Below are positions 28,341 through 36,082 of a stretch of 64,000 bases of DNA, one piece after another (the first letter of the stretch is position 1; every line of letters begins with the position of its first letter). Where the stretch lies: positions 310,001 through 374,000 of the forward strand of contig NZ_JALLIY010000002.1 of NCBI RefSeq assembly GCF_023242315.1, in the 5' to 3' direction. The position numbers and the translations under genes were made by a program. The stretch comes from Pseudomonas sp. MWU13-2105. Its GTDB lineage: Bacteria > Pseudomonadota > Gammaproteobacteria > Pseudomonadales > Pseudomonadaceae. Under the pieces are notes generated by a model. That model had not been told where the DNA came from and did no database searches. It saw only the letters and a list, made by a program, of their open reading frames with translations.

Positions 28341-28826
28341 TTAGAGACCTATCGCGTTGATCGCGGCCTTTTCGATGATGTCGTAGGAGATATGCACATC
28401 TTCCTTCGGATCGAAGCCCGCGAAGGCATGGATAACGATGGGGGTGTTGCTGTTGTAAGGAAGGGTGTAGCCCTGGCCCTTGAGCTTATGAGTTTCTACA
28501 TGCTTGGGGGGCGGGCAGCCCATTTTCGTTGACGCATAAAGCGGTCGAGCGAGCCGGTAATAACCGGCCGTTGTTTTCTCAAGATTGCTCTCGAGGCCCT
28601 CGCGCCGGAGGTAATCAGACATGTTGCAGTCGTACAACAGGCTGATTCGGGCGTTGATCCTGACTTCGAGTTGCTCTTCGTCCGGGCGTTTTTTCAGGAA
28701 AAACACAAACTTTCTATAGCCGTTTTCGAGGGGCTGATGTTCCAGGCAGGTCGCATGGTCGGCGTCCGCGAGAGCAGACAGGGTGTCGATGCCTGCTTCG
28801 ATGATTGCGCTGGTGAACATATCCAT
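28341..28826 (-). CDS. Unrecognised 161-residue protein
   Basis: A cytoplasmic-looking protein (MDMFTSAIIEAGIDTLSALA ...) with no signal peptide or membrane segment. It has an N-terminal helical stretch, a charged central part (FFLKKRPDEEQLEVRINARI) and a C-terminal segment NTPIVIHAFAGFDPKEDVHI. Codon use is more AT-rich than in neighbouring metabolic genes, suggesting acquisition. ATG 28826 has AGAGG at 7 bases; longer starts up to 28883 lack such a site. It is divergent from the antitoxin-toxin pair and convergent with fdhA. No family is recognised; an accessory or immunity-type role is only a guess. Confidence 0.6.
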   Translation of the reverse strand: MDMFTSAIIEAGIDTLSALADADHATCLEHQPLENGYRKFVFFLKKRPDEEQLEVRINARISLLYDCNMSDYLRREGLESNLEKTTAGYYRLARPLYASTKMGCPPPKHVETHKLKGQGYTLPYNSNTPIVIHAFAGFDPKEDVHISYDIIEKAAINAIGL

Positions 28827-28987
28827 ATTCAAGCCTCTGTGCATTGATTGAGGGGGGTTGTCCTGCACAGTCATCTTCGCCAATGTCGAGCGGGGGACGG
28901 TGATAGATAGTTATGGAAAGCACCCTGCATAACAGCTCTTGAAAAAACAAAAATATGGCAAAAATAGCCAGATTTCTGCAGCGTTGC

Positions 28988-28993
28988 TATAGT
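28988..28993 (+). promoter_or_regulatory. Candidate extended -10 of the antitoxin-toxin pair
   Basis: TGCTATAGT ends 32 bases before the antitoxin ATG and has the extended -10 form TGNTATAGT. No good -35 lies 17 bases upstream. An imperfect dyad (TGGCAAAAATAGCCA, 28956-28970) overlaps the expected -35 position and might be the autoregulatory operator. Confidence 0.35.
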
Positions 28994-29025
28994 GAACAGG
29001 CCCTCCCAGCTTGCGAGCACTTGCC

Positions 29026-29370
29026 ATGATTGCCTTGCCTGACCTGCTTGATCTGCCCCGCCAGAATGCCTCCCAGGTGAAGAACAAGTGGGCCGACGTT
29101 GTCCGTCTGGTCCATCAGTCCGGTACCGTGGCCGTAACCAACCACTCGACCGTGGAAATGGTGCTGCTGGCCGCCGAGACCTATCAGCAACTGATCGCCG
29201 AAGTACAAGCCTACAAGGCCCGGGAGCAATCGGCCCTGGAGGAGTTGACCCAGCGTTTCGATGCCCGCCTGGAGGTTCTGCAACAGCCTGAATCTGTCAC
29301 TGGCGTACGCTCGCTGCTGGCGGCCAAAGGCAAGCTGGGCAAGCGACCCAAGGCCGGATCTTCCTACTGA
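29026..29370 (+). CDS. Phd/YefM-type antitoxin
   Basis: A 114-residue protein whose first 70 residues match the Phd/YefM antitoxin layout: a short beta/helix start with PRQNASQVKNKWADVVRLV, then SGTVAVTNHSTVEMVLLAAE-type strand and helix for DNA binding. The rest (ALEELTQRFDARLEVLQQPE and a basic tail) would be the toxin-binding part. It overlaps the toxin gene by one base pair of start/stop (TGATG). ATG 29026 is preferred; a TTG at 29011 is an alternative. Such proteins neutralise the partner toxin and repress their own promoter. Confidence 0.78.
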   Translation: MIALPDLLDLPRQNASQVKNKWADVVRLVHQSGTVAVTNHSTVEMVLLAAETYQQLIAEVQAYKAREQSALEELTQRFDARLEVLQQPESVTGVRSLLAAKGKLGKRPKAGSSY

Positions 29371-30029
29371 TGAGTGAAGTGTTACCCAGCGAACGTCCTT
29401 ACATTTTCGTCTTGGCAGGTGTCAATGGTGCCGGTAAAAGCTCGGTAGGTGGTGCGCTCCTGGCGGAACACGGGCTGGAGTGGTTCAACCCGGATAGCAT
29501 GGCGCGTGAGTTGCTCGGTTCCCGGGGCATTGATCCTGTTCAGGCTAATGCCCTGGCTTGGGAGTACGGTCGCTCCCGGCTGGAAACCGCGTTGCTCCAG
29601 GGGCACAACCATGCGTTCGAAACCACGCTGGGTGGTAACACGATTGCGCGTTTGCTGGCACAGGCCGCCCGGACTCATGATGTGGTGATGCTGTTTTGCG
29701 GATTGTCTTCTGCGGAGCAGCATCTGCAACGGGTACGTTTTCGCGTGTCTGTCGGTGGTCACGATATTGCGGAAAAGAAGATTCGCGAGCGTTGGGTCTC
29801 CTCTCGAGCGAATCTGGTCAGCCTGATGCCATTGTTGGCGCACTTGCAAGTCTTCGATAACAGCACCGACGCCGCGCCGGGCGAGGATATTCCAGACCCC
29901 GTGCTGATTCTGGAGATGGTGGCTGGACAGATCACTTTCCCGGATCCGGAAGATGCCGCTGCCTTGCAGGGCACACCACAATGGGCGCGGCCGTTGGTGC
30001 AGGCCGCTATTGAATACCTTGCGCAATAG
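29370..30029 (+). CDS. Zeta-type toxin (P-loop kinase)
   Basis: A 219-residue P-loop protein. Walker A is GVNGAGKSS. FNPDSMARELL matches the zeta segment with the catalytic Asp, AFETTLGGNT the substrate loop, and RVSVGGHDIAEKKIRERW the lid with conserved Arg residues. Zeta toxins phosphorylate UDP-N-acetylglucosamine and block wall synthesis; other members may use different sugars. The gene overlaps the Phd-type antitoxin gene, which is not the epsilon partner of classical epsilon/zeta systems. All visible kinase residues are intact, so the toxin is probably functional. Confidence 0.8.
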   Translation: MSEVLPSERPYIFVLAGVNGAGKSSVGGALLAEHGLEWFNPDSMARELLGSRGIDPVQANALAWEYGRSRLETALLQGHNHAFETTLGGNTIARLLAQAARTHDVVMLFCGLSSAEQHLQRVRFRVSVGGHDIAEKKIRERWVSSRANLVSLMPLLAHLQVFDNSTDAAPGEDIPDPVLILEMVAGQITFPDPEDAAALQGTPQWARPLVQAAIEYLAQ

Positions 30030-30077
30030 TCAGTATGGAGCGCCGCTGATCCTGCAAGGACCACGCGGCTTTTGGCT

Positions 30078-30752
30078 TCAAAGCGCCGCCAGCGGTCCTT
30101 GATACAACACCGGTCCGGTCGGTTGCCCAGTCGGCGAGCCGCCCGTTGGCTCAAGGCTGACCGCCAGCACCACCGAGGTGCCGAGCAACGCCTTATGCGC
30201 TTCGCTCAACTCGACTCGCCCCTTGCCTTCTTTTGGTAGCAGTCCCAGGGACACCGGCTTGCCGCCCACCGGAATCACCCAGAGTTCCAGGCTGCGGTCG
30301 GCTTGCACCGCCGCCAGGCTCAAGGGCTCCACTTGCAGATAGCCGGCATGGGCCTGGACCCGCAATGCCGGGGTTTGCGTGCCGCTGAGCAGGGTCGCGC
30401 TGGCGCTCGCCGGATCATGGTTGTAGAACACGCCCAGGGCGACCACCAGCACCAGTGAACACGCCGCTGCGAGGATCCGCAGTCCGCTCCAGAACCGCCG
30501 TTTCTCGGGCAGGTGCAAGCGTTGCGGGTCGATCCGTGCGACAACGCCTTGCCAGACGCGATCCGGCACCGGCTGATCGGCCACGGACTCGGTCAGGGCC
30601 ATCAGGTTTTCTTGCCATTCGGCAACCTGGGCGCGCAGTTTCGCGTCATCGCGCATCAATTCTTCGAAGCGCCGGCGCGCGGCCTTGGACATCAGGCCAA
30701 TGGCATAGTCGGCGGCCAGGGCACGGCGCAGGCGGGGATTCTGGTAGTTCAT
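30078..30752 (-). CDS. Membrane anti-sigma factor, RskA-like
   Basis: A 224-residue protein. The N-terminal part (ADYAIGLMSKAARRRFEELM) is the anti-sigma domain that holds the sigma factor. A single membrane segment (GLRILAAACSLVLVVALGVF, about residues 89-108) follows, then a periplasmic RskA domain (LQVEPLSLAAVQADRSLELW, GKPVSLGLLPKEGKGRVELS). The ATG overlaps the sigma stop (ATGA). Signal-driven proteolysis would release the sigma factor. There is no zinc-binding HxxxCxxC motif, as in other RskA proteins. Confidence 0.88.
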   Translation of the reverse strand: MNYQNPRLRRALAADYAIGLMSKAARRRFEELMRDDAKLRAQVAEWQENLMALTESVADQPVPDRVWQGVVARIDPQRLHLPEKRRFWSGLRILAAACSLVLVVALGVFYNHDPASASATLLSGTQTPALRVQAHAGYLQVEPLSLAAVQADRSLELWVIPVGGKPVSLGLLPKEGKGRVELSEAHKALLGTSVVLAVSLEPTGGSPTGQPTGPVLYQGPLAAL

Positions 30753-31393
30753 GATTCAAGGCACCTGCGCAGGCGTTCCATGCCGCGGCGTATCCAGGAC
30801 TTGACCGTGCCCAGGGGCGCGGGCAACTGTTCGGCCAGTTCCGCGTAGGACAAACCATGGAAATAGGCCAGGGTGATTGCCTGGCGTTGCGGGCTTTCCA
30901 GGGTCGCCAGGCAGCGGTTCAGGGCGCTGGCCTCGCGGGCGCTGTCGAGCAGTTCGTGGGCCGACGGACTGTCGTCAGCCAAGCTGTCTTCCTGCCCATC
31001 GGTCAGGGGCACTTCACGCAACCTGCGCAACTGGTCGATGGCCAGGTTGCGGGTGATATTGACCATCCAGGTCATCGGCGCCGAAAGGTGCGCTTCGTAG
31101 CGCGAGGCGTTGTTCCAGATGCGCACGAAGCTCTCCTGGAGGATTTCCTCGGCCAGGTCGGCCCGACCCAGGCACCGCAAAGCCACGCCGTGCAGGCGCG
31201 GGGCGACGCTGCGATACAGCGTTTCAAAAGCGTGGCGGTTGCCCTGCGAGCAGTGGGCCAACAGTTGCCTGAGTTGATCGGCGTCGGCGGTGGAAATGGC
31301 TGTTCTCCAGACAATCAAAAGACGATGTATGGGCCGCGCGTTGCGCTCGTTACCGGCTGAGGGTAGTTCACGGCACGCGGTTGTTCCATTCAT
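30749..31393 (-). CDS. ECF sigma factor, SigK-like
   Basis: A 214-residue ECF sigma factor. Region 2 is FETLYRSVAPRLHGVALRCL through EEILQESFVRIWNNA and WMVNITRNLAIDQLRRLRE. Region 4 is LATLESPQRQAITLAYFHGL, SYAELAEQLPAPLGTVKSWI. ATG 31393 has a very good GAGGAAA site, but its first 30 residues are atypical. A later start near codon 33 (ATT, with TGGAGA upstream) would give the usual sigma N-terminus, so the true start deserves checking. It is coupled to the anti-sigma gene and downstream of the FAS1 gene. Confidence 0.9.
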   Translation of the reverse strand: MNGTTACRELPSAGNERNARPIHRLLIVWRTAISTADADQLRQLLAHCSQGNRHAFETLYRSVAPRLHGVALRCLGRADLAEEILQESFVRIWNNASRYEAHLSAPMTWMVNITRNLAIDQLRRLREVPLTDGQEDSLADDSPSAHELLDSAREASALNRCLATLESPQRQAITLAYFHGLSYAELAEQLPAPLGTVKSWIRRGMERLRRCLES

Positions 31394-31457
31394 GGGTGTT
31401 TCCTCGCGGGTGGCACGATCTCGGCCATAGCCCCGTCATTACAGCCAACGCGGCCCC

Positions 31458-31544
31458 TGTAGGAGCCAGCTTGCCGGCGATGGAACGGGATGCCTGAAAC
31501 ACCCCGGCGTCCTTGAATTCATCGCCAGCAAGCTGGCTCCTACA
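31458..31544. repeat. REPIN (GTAGGAGCCAGCTTGC family)
   Basis: Inverted arms TGTAGGAGCCAGCTTGCCGG and its complement, with a 35-40 base spacer, lie between the FAS1 gene and the sigma gene and could attenuate read-through. Confidence 0.8.
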
Positions 31545-31568
31545 GATAGAGCGGCGGCTGGGAGGGCT

Positions 31569-32156
31569 TCAGCTTTTAGGCAGCAGCACCTTGTCGATCA
31601 CCTGGATCACACCATTGGATTGCATCACGTCGTAGGTGGTGATGTCGGCGGTGCTGCCTTTCTCATCCTTGATCACGATGTTGTGCGGGCCGTTCATCGT
31701 CAGCCACAACTTGCCGCCGGCCACGGTGGTCAGCTCGGTCTTGCCGCCACCGGCCTTGATGCGCTTGGCCAGCTCGGCCATATCCAGTTTTCCGGCCACC
31801 ACGTGATAGGTGAGGATGTGGGTCAGAGTGCCTTTGTTTTCCGGTTTGAGCAGGTTGTCGACGGTGCCGGCGGGCAGGGCGGCGAAGGCGGAGTTCACCG
31901 GGGCGAAGACTGTGAACGGGCCCTGGCCCTTGAGGGTAGGAACCAGGCCGGCGGCCTTCACGGCGGCGACCAGGGTGGTGTGGTCGGCGGAATTGACTGC
32001 GTTATCGACGATGTCCTTGCTCGGCAGCATGCTTTGTCCGCCGACTGTCACGCTGTCGTGGTCCATGCTCATGCTGGCCGCCTGGGTCAGGCCGGCGGAC
32101 AACGCGAGGGTCAGCAAGCTGGCAATCAGGGGGGCTTTGATCGAGGTGCGTTTCAT
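31569..32156 (-). CDS. Secreted fasciclin (FAS1) domain protein
   Basis: A 195-residue exported protein. The signal peptide is MKRTSIKAPLIASLLTLALS, cleaved near AGLTQAA. One FAS1 domain follows: HTTLVAAVKAAGLVPTLKGQ, GPFTVFAPVNSAFAALPAGT, then LTHILTYHVVAGKLDMAELA and the closing NGVIQVIDKVLLPK. FAS1 proteins are adhesive surface or periplasmic proteins. It heads a same-strand set with a SigK-like sigma factor and RskA-like anti-sigma, an arrangement parallel to the mycobacterial MPT70/MPT83-SigK-RskA locus, so it is the probable regulatory target. Confidence 0.92.
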   Translation of the reverse strand: MKRTSIKAPLIASLLTLALSAGLTQAASMSMDHDSVTVGGQSMLPSKDIVDNAVNSADHTTLVAAVKAAGLVPTLKGQGPFTVFAPVNSAFAALPAGTVDNLLKPENKGTLTHILTYHVVAGKLDMAELAKRIKAGGGKTELTTVAGGKLWLTMNGPHNIVIKDEKGSTADITTYDVMQSNGVIQVIDKVLLPKS

Positions 32157-32378
32157 GATGAGGGATCCTTGTCGGTACGAAGTCGGTCAGGGAGTTCTGT
32201 CCGTGCCCGATATACGCAAGGGATCGAGGATCGGATGCACCGGCCGTACAGTTTTTTTACAAGGGTGGTGGGAGGATTCGGTATGCGCGGAACAAGTCCG
32301 GGTTTTTTGACTCCAACGGCAAGTGTTCAGCGCCCGTCCCTGCCGGCGGGTGGTCTTGATGACTTTCGAGGTGTGGCA

Positions 32379-32921
32379 ATGAAGATTTCTCGCGGTGTTG
32401 TACTGGCTTCGCTCATGGCATTCGCCGCTACCCCGGTGTTCGCGGCGTTCAGCCTGAACGACGCGGCCAATGCGGTCTCGTCCATGCAGGGCGGGCAGAA
32501 TGGCAATGCGGTGGCACCGGCGGGTGGCCTGCTCAGTGCCCTGGGTTCGCAATTGCATGTCACCCCGGAACAGGCGGTGGGTGGCACCGGTGCGATGCTC
32601 GGCCTGGCGAAGAACAAGCTCAGCGGCAATGATTATTCGCAGTTGAGCCAGAGCGTGCCGGGACTCGAGCAACTGTCGGGTGGTGGCGCCCTGGCCGGCC
32701 TGGGCGGTTTGCTCGGCCAGTCGGGCAACTCGTCGGCAGTGGGCAGCGCGCTGGGCAATGTGCAAAACACCAGTGACCTGAACCAGGCCTTCGGCGCCCT
32801 GGGCATGGACAGCGGCATGGTCGGCCAGTTTGCCCCGGTGATCCTGCAATACCTCGGGCAGCAGGGCGTCGGTGGTCCGCTGCTCAAGAGCCTGGGGGGC
32901 ATCTGGGGCGCCGGTAACTGA
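32379..32921 (+). CDS. DUF2780 (VcgC/VcgE-like) exported protein
   Basis: A 180-residue protein with a signal peptide (MKISRGVVLASLMAFAATPV, cleavage at VFA-A). The mature part is rich in Gly, Ser, Ala, Leu and Gln: VTPEQAVGGTGAMLGLAKNK, LSGNDYSQLSQSVPGLEQLS and FAPVILQYLGQQGVGGPLLK. These are the features of the DUF2780 family, of unknown function. ATG 32379 has GAGGTG at 6 bases. It is divergent from the FAS1 gene across 222 bases, which hold both promoters but no obvious operator. Confidence 0.82.
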   Translation: MKISRGVVLASLMAFAATPVFAAFSLNDAANAVSSMQGGQNGNAVAPAGGLLSALGSQLHVTPEQAVGGTGAMLGLAKNKLSGNDYSQLSQSVPGLEQLSGGGALAGLGGLLGQSGNSSAVGSALGNVQNTSDLNQAFGALGMDSGMVGQFAPVILQYLGQQGVGGPLLKSLGGIWGAGN

Positions 32922-32957
32922 TCAAGCATCGGGCTCGAATAAAAACGCATCGAACGG

Positions 32958-33014
32958 CTCCCACAATGTCTGTGTCGAACCGAGAGTTCACATACGGCCG
33001 AAGACTGTGGGAGC
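32958..33014. repeat. Short REP-type inverted repeat
   Basis: CTCCCACA and TGTGGGAG arms near 32958 and 33007 with a 41-base spacer; the right side continues as a truncated GTGGGAGCGGAGC element. It sits between convergent genes. Confidence 0.5.
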
Positions 33015-33069
33015 GGAGCTATCAGCGGCCTTGCCGGGCTATCCGCGGATATATCCCCACGGCTGGTGG

Positions 33070-33975
33070 TCAAGCAGGGTGGTCTGTCGATGCGCTCTCG
33101 CTGCGCAAGGCCGCGATGCGCAGGTCCTTCTCGTTCCAGAGTTGGTTGACCCAGTCCTGGATCCGCTGGCGAAACAGCGGGTCGTTCTCGTAGTCGCCCT
33201 GCCACAGGTCCGCGCTCAACTCGCGGGTCTGGAAGTCGATGATGACCTTGGGCAGGTTGCCGCTGATCAAATCCCAGAACCCCGGAATCCGCTCCTGTGG
33301 ATAAACCACGGTGACGTCGAGGATCGCGTCCAGCTGTTGGCCCAGGGCCGCCAGTACGAAGGCCACGCCGCCGGCCTTGGGCTTGAGCAGGTGAGTGAAG
33401 GGCGAATCCTGTGCCTGGCGCTTGGCCGGGCTGAAGCGGGTGCCTTCCAGGTAGTTGACCACGGTCACCGGCTGGCGCTTGAACAACTCGCAGGCGGCCT
33501 GGGTGATTTCCAGGTCATGCCCCTTGAGTTCCGGATGCTTGTCGAGGAAGGCCTTGGAATAGCGCTTCATGAACGGGTAGTCGAGTGCCCACCAGGCCAG
33601 GCCCAGGAACGGCACCCAGATCAGTTCTTTCTTGAGGAAGAACTTGAAGAACGGTGTGTGTCGGTTGAGCGTCTGGATCAGCGCCGGGATATCGACCCAG
33701 GATTGATGGTTGCAGACCACCAGATACGAGGTGTCGCGACGCAGGCCTTCGGCGCCGCGAATATCCCAGCGGGTGGGGATGCACAGGGCGAAGATCAGCT
33801 TGTCGATCTCGGCCCAGGTTTCGGCGATCCACATCACCGCCGCGCTGGCGTAGTCGCGAAAACGACCGGGCAGCAGCAGCTTGAGCAGAGCGAAGAGCAT
33901 CAGCGGGCCGAACAGTACCAGCGTGTTGAGCAAAAGCAGGAGCGTGACGAAACTGCCGGTGAGCAGGCGGCGCAT
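33070..33975 (-). CDS. Membrane acyltransferase, YihG-like (PlsC family)
   Basis: A 301-residue PlsC-type acyltransferase. An N-terminal membrane segment (GSFVTLLLLLNTLVLFGPLM) precedes the catalytic NHQSWVD (H90-x4-D95). Later motifs are FFKFFLKKELIWVPFLG and VNYLEGTRFS (block III). It transfers acyl chains from acyl-ACP or acyl-CoA to lysophosphatidate or a related lysophospholipid at the inner membrane. The spacing and the KELIWVPFLGLAWWALDYPF segment fit the YihG branch rather than essential PlsC. It is monocistronic. Confidence 0.85.
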   Translation of the reverse strand: MRRLLTGSFVTLLLLLNTLVLFGPLMLFALLKLLLPGRFRDYASAAVMWIAETWAEIDKLIFALCIPTRWDIRGAEGLRRDTSYLVVCNHQSWVDIPALIQTLNRHTPFFKFFLKKELIWVPFLGLAWWALDYPFMKRYSKAFLDKHPELKGHDLEITQAACELFKRQPVTVVNYLEGTRFSPAKRQAQDSPFTHLLKPKAGGVAFVLAALGQQLDAILDVTVVYPQERIPGFWDLISGNLPKVIIDFQTRELSADLWQGDYENDPLFRQRIQDWVNQLWNEKDLRIAALRSESASTDHPA

Positions 33976-34171
33976 ACAGGGACTCTTTCAAAACGTGAGG
34001 GCGCGCCATGATAAAGGCGGGCGCGGGCAGACGCCAAATTGCCCGGGCGACAAATGTTTCACGGGATGTCGGATAGGTTGATAGTGGTCTGTCAGATTTG
34101 TTCATGAACCAACGCGCGAACAGCGGTCTAAAATGGCGCCCCTTGTGCGTCCACTCAAAGGTACAGCCGAA

Positions 34172-34672
34172 GTGAAATCCATTCTTGCCCTGTTGTCCCT
34201 CCTGGCCCTGCCGGTCATGGCAGCCGAACCGACCCTCTACGGGCGCTACGAATACATCCAGCTGCCGGAAATCGGCCAGACCTTCAAGGCCAAGATGGAC
34301 ACCGGTGCCCTGACCGCCTCGCTGTCGGCCAAGGATATCGAGTTGTTCAAACGCGACGGCGAGGACTGGGTACGTTTCCGCCTGGGCACGGCCGATGCCG
34401 ACGGCAAGGTCTATGAGCACAAGGTTGCGCGCATCAGCAAGATCAAGACCCGCGCCGAGGAAGACGAAGACGGCGAAGCCAGCGACGCGAGCAAGCGCCC
34501 GGTGGTGGAACTGGAGATGTGCCTGGGTAACGTCAAGCGCAGCGTGGAGGTCAACCTGACCAACCGCAGCAGCTTCAACTACCCGCTGCTGATCGGCGCC
34601 AAGGCGCTGCGTGAGTTCGGTGCAGCGGTGAATCCGGCGCGGCGTTATACGGCGGATAAGCCGGATTGTTGA
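34172..34672 (+). CDS. Exported retropepsin-like aspartyl protease homologue (RimK-linked, PF05618 type)
   Basis: A 166-residue protein. GTG 34172 is chosen because a clean signal peptide (MKSILALLSLLALPVMAAEP) begins there with AAAGGT upstream; the ATG at 34133 would add a non-conserved leader. The mature part has FKAKMDTGALTASLSAKDIE, with the DTGA active-site type motif of retropepsins, and SFNYPLLIGAKALREFGAAV, the second conserved block. Members are often called ATP-dependent zinc proteases, but that name has weak support. An acidic linker (RAEEDEDGEASDAS) lies between. Confidence 0.8.
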   Translation: MKSILALLSLLALPVMAAEPTLYGRYEYIQLPEIGQTFKAKMDTGALTASLSAKDIELFKRDGEDWVRFRLGTADADGKVYEHKVARISKIKTRAEEDEDGEASDASKRPVVELEMCLGNVKRSVEVNLTNRSSFNYPLLIGAKALREFGAAVNPARRYTADKPDC

Positions 34673-34740
34673 GTGGTGCGTGTTAAAAGTTGAAAGAGTC
34701 GTTGTGAGACCGCACACCTAAAAACTCAAAAATGAGTAAA

Positions 34741-34767
34741 TGAATCGATCGTTTTTTGATCGATTCA
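34741..34767. terminator. Inverted repeat between convergent genes
   Basis: TGAATCGATC and GATCGATTCA (10-bp perfect arms) flank GTTTTTT. It lies between the retropepsin-like gene and the RHS gene, both of which end here. The stem is AT-rich, so it may be a weak bidirectional terminator. Confidence 0.45.
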
Positions 34768-34815
34768 CCGTTCGGCGAGGCCTGAGAGTGGTTAGAGCTA
34801 CATGACTATTTCGGG

Positions 34816-35901
34816 TCATCCTTGGGTTTGCCTGATGTGATTGGCGAATTTTTGAGGCTTATAGTGAGCAAATAATTTAAACATTCCGCGCTTCTGATAG
34901 GTTACGTACGTTGTTGCTTTTTTATCAACTACACCTATAGGTAGGTTTTTTTGGGTCTGTGATGGAGCGATTGATACAATTCCGTTAAATGCTTTTACAG
35001 GGGTGTTTGTTATCTGGTTAAATTGCAAGCCAAATGACTGATCTCCGTTGGCTGAATAGCAGGCGGCTAGTCTGATATTGTCGAATTGTTCTGGTATTAT
35101 GTCGTTGTCTAATAGTTTGGAGTAAAGCTGTTTTGGAGTTATGGGTTTTTTTCCTTCGATAATGTACGGGTATTTTCCGTCGACGGGTGGACCTCCGTGA
35201 GCCTCTATAGTTAGTCGTGGCTTGCCTTTATATATGTCAGTGAGGGTGTAAATTCCATCACCTATAGATTTGTAGTTCGTGATGGCTTTCGTTTTAACTC
35301 CCATGAAAGGTACTTCGATGAAGTTTAAATAGAGCTCTGAAAGCCTTGTGAGAAAAGACTGTAAGGGAAAGTGCCCACTGGGATCTATAAGGTTTATGGG
35401 GTTCCCATGGCAGAAAGCGTAGCTATTGAGGCCAGCTTCATAAAATGGACTGAAACTGTCCGGGCTATTGAAACGCATCAATACAGGGTTAAATGCCCGA
35501 TAACCATTGCCCAATATATAATGCCCGGTCACGGCATCCGCTCTTTCGCCATTGAATCCAAGCAAACTGAGCACACCATTTTCCGCCGTACGGTGACCAT
35601 ACGGGGCATAGGCGCTGGACTGGCGTTGCCCGAGACTGAGGCTCTGCAACACCGAGCGCTGGGCGTCGGTGGCGAGCAGGTGGGTGTCGAAGGCGCGGCC
35701 ATGACGCCGTTGTTCGGCCAGCAGCTGTTCGTCGTGCTGGAAAATGCTGGTTTGAGTCGCGCCCTGAATCTCGCTGGCCAGTCGGCTTTTGCAGTAGAAG
35801 CGCTGGAGATTGGCCTGGTTGATCGGCAAGCAATCGACCAGCCGATCCAGTGGGTCGTAGCGATAGCTGCATAGAAGGGTTTTCTGGGCGGCGGTTGGCA
35901 T
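34816..35901 (-). CDS. Short RHS-core protein with variable toxin-like C-terminus
   Basis: A 361-residue protein. Residues 1-177 are the end of an RHS/YD-repeat shell: CSYRYDPLDRLVDCLPINQA, AYAPYGHRTAENGVLSLLGF, then GYRAFNPVLMRFNSPDSFSP and NPINLIDPSGH, the usual core end. After DPSGH (173-177) the DNA becomes AT-rich and the sequence unique. This tip has RLTIEAHGGPP (H235) and NIRLAACYSANG (C281), a His...Cys pattern like clan CD cysteine peptidases. ATG 35901 has GGAG about 9 bases upstream. There is no signal peptide and no clear immunity gene in the 143 bases downstream. Probably a polymorphic toxin; activity is unproven. Confidence 0.8.
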   Translation of the reverse strand: MPTAAQKTLLCSYRYDPLDRLVDCLPINQANLQRFYCKSRLASEIQGATQTSIFQHDEQLLAEQRRHGRAFDTHLLATDAQRSVLQSLSLGQRQSSAYAPYGHRTAENGVLSLLGFNGERADAVTGHYILGNGYRAFNPVLMRFNSPDSFSPFYEAGLNSYAFCHGNPINLIDPSGHFPLQSFLTRLSELYLNFIEVPFMGVKTKAITNYKSIGDGIYTLTDIYKGKPRLTIEAHGGPPVDGKYPYIIEGKKPITPKQLYSKLLDNDIIPEQFDNIRLAACYSANGDQSFGLQFNQITNTPVKAFNGIVSIAPSQTQKNLPIGVVDKKATTYVTYQKRGMFKLFAHYKPQKFANHIRQTQG

Positions 35902-36082
35902 CGCTCGGGCTCCGTGCAAGATCGAGAGTACCTGGGCCCAGTGTTATCTGATTTCGGGCGCTTGCCTACTGGTAGAAGTATCAGGTTTCTGGACCAACAA
36001 GGTGCGCGCGGGTCTGTCCGCCGATTGACGCCGCGTACTGGCTGCGGCACCGTTGCGCGATCAATACCAGTGCTCGGACGCC

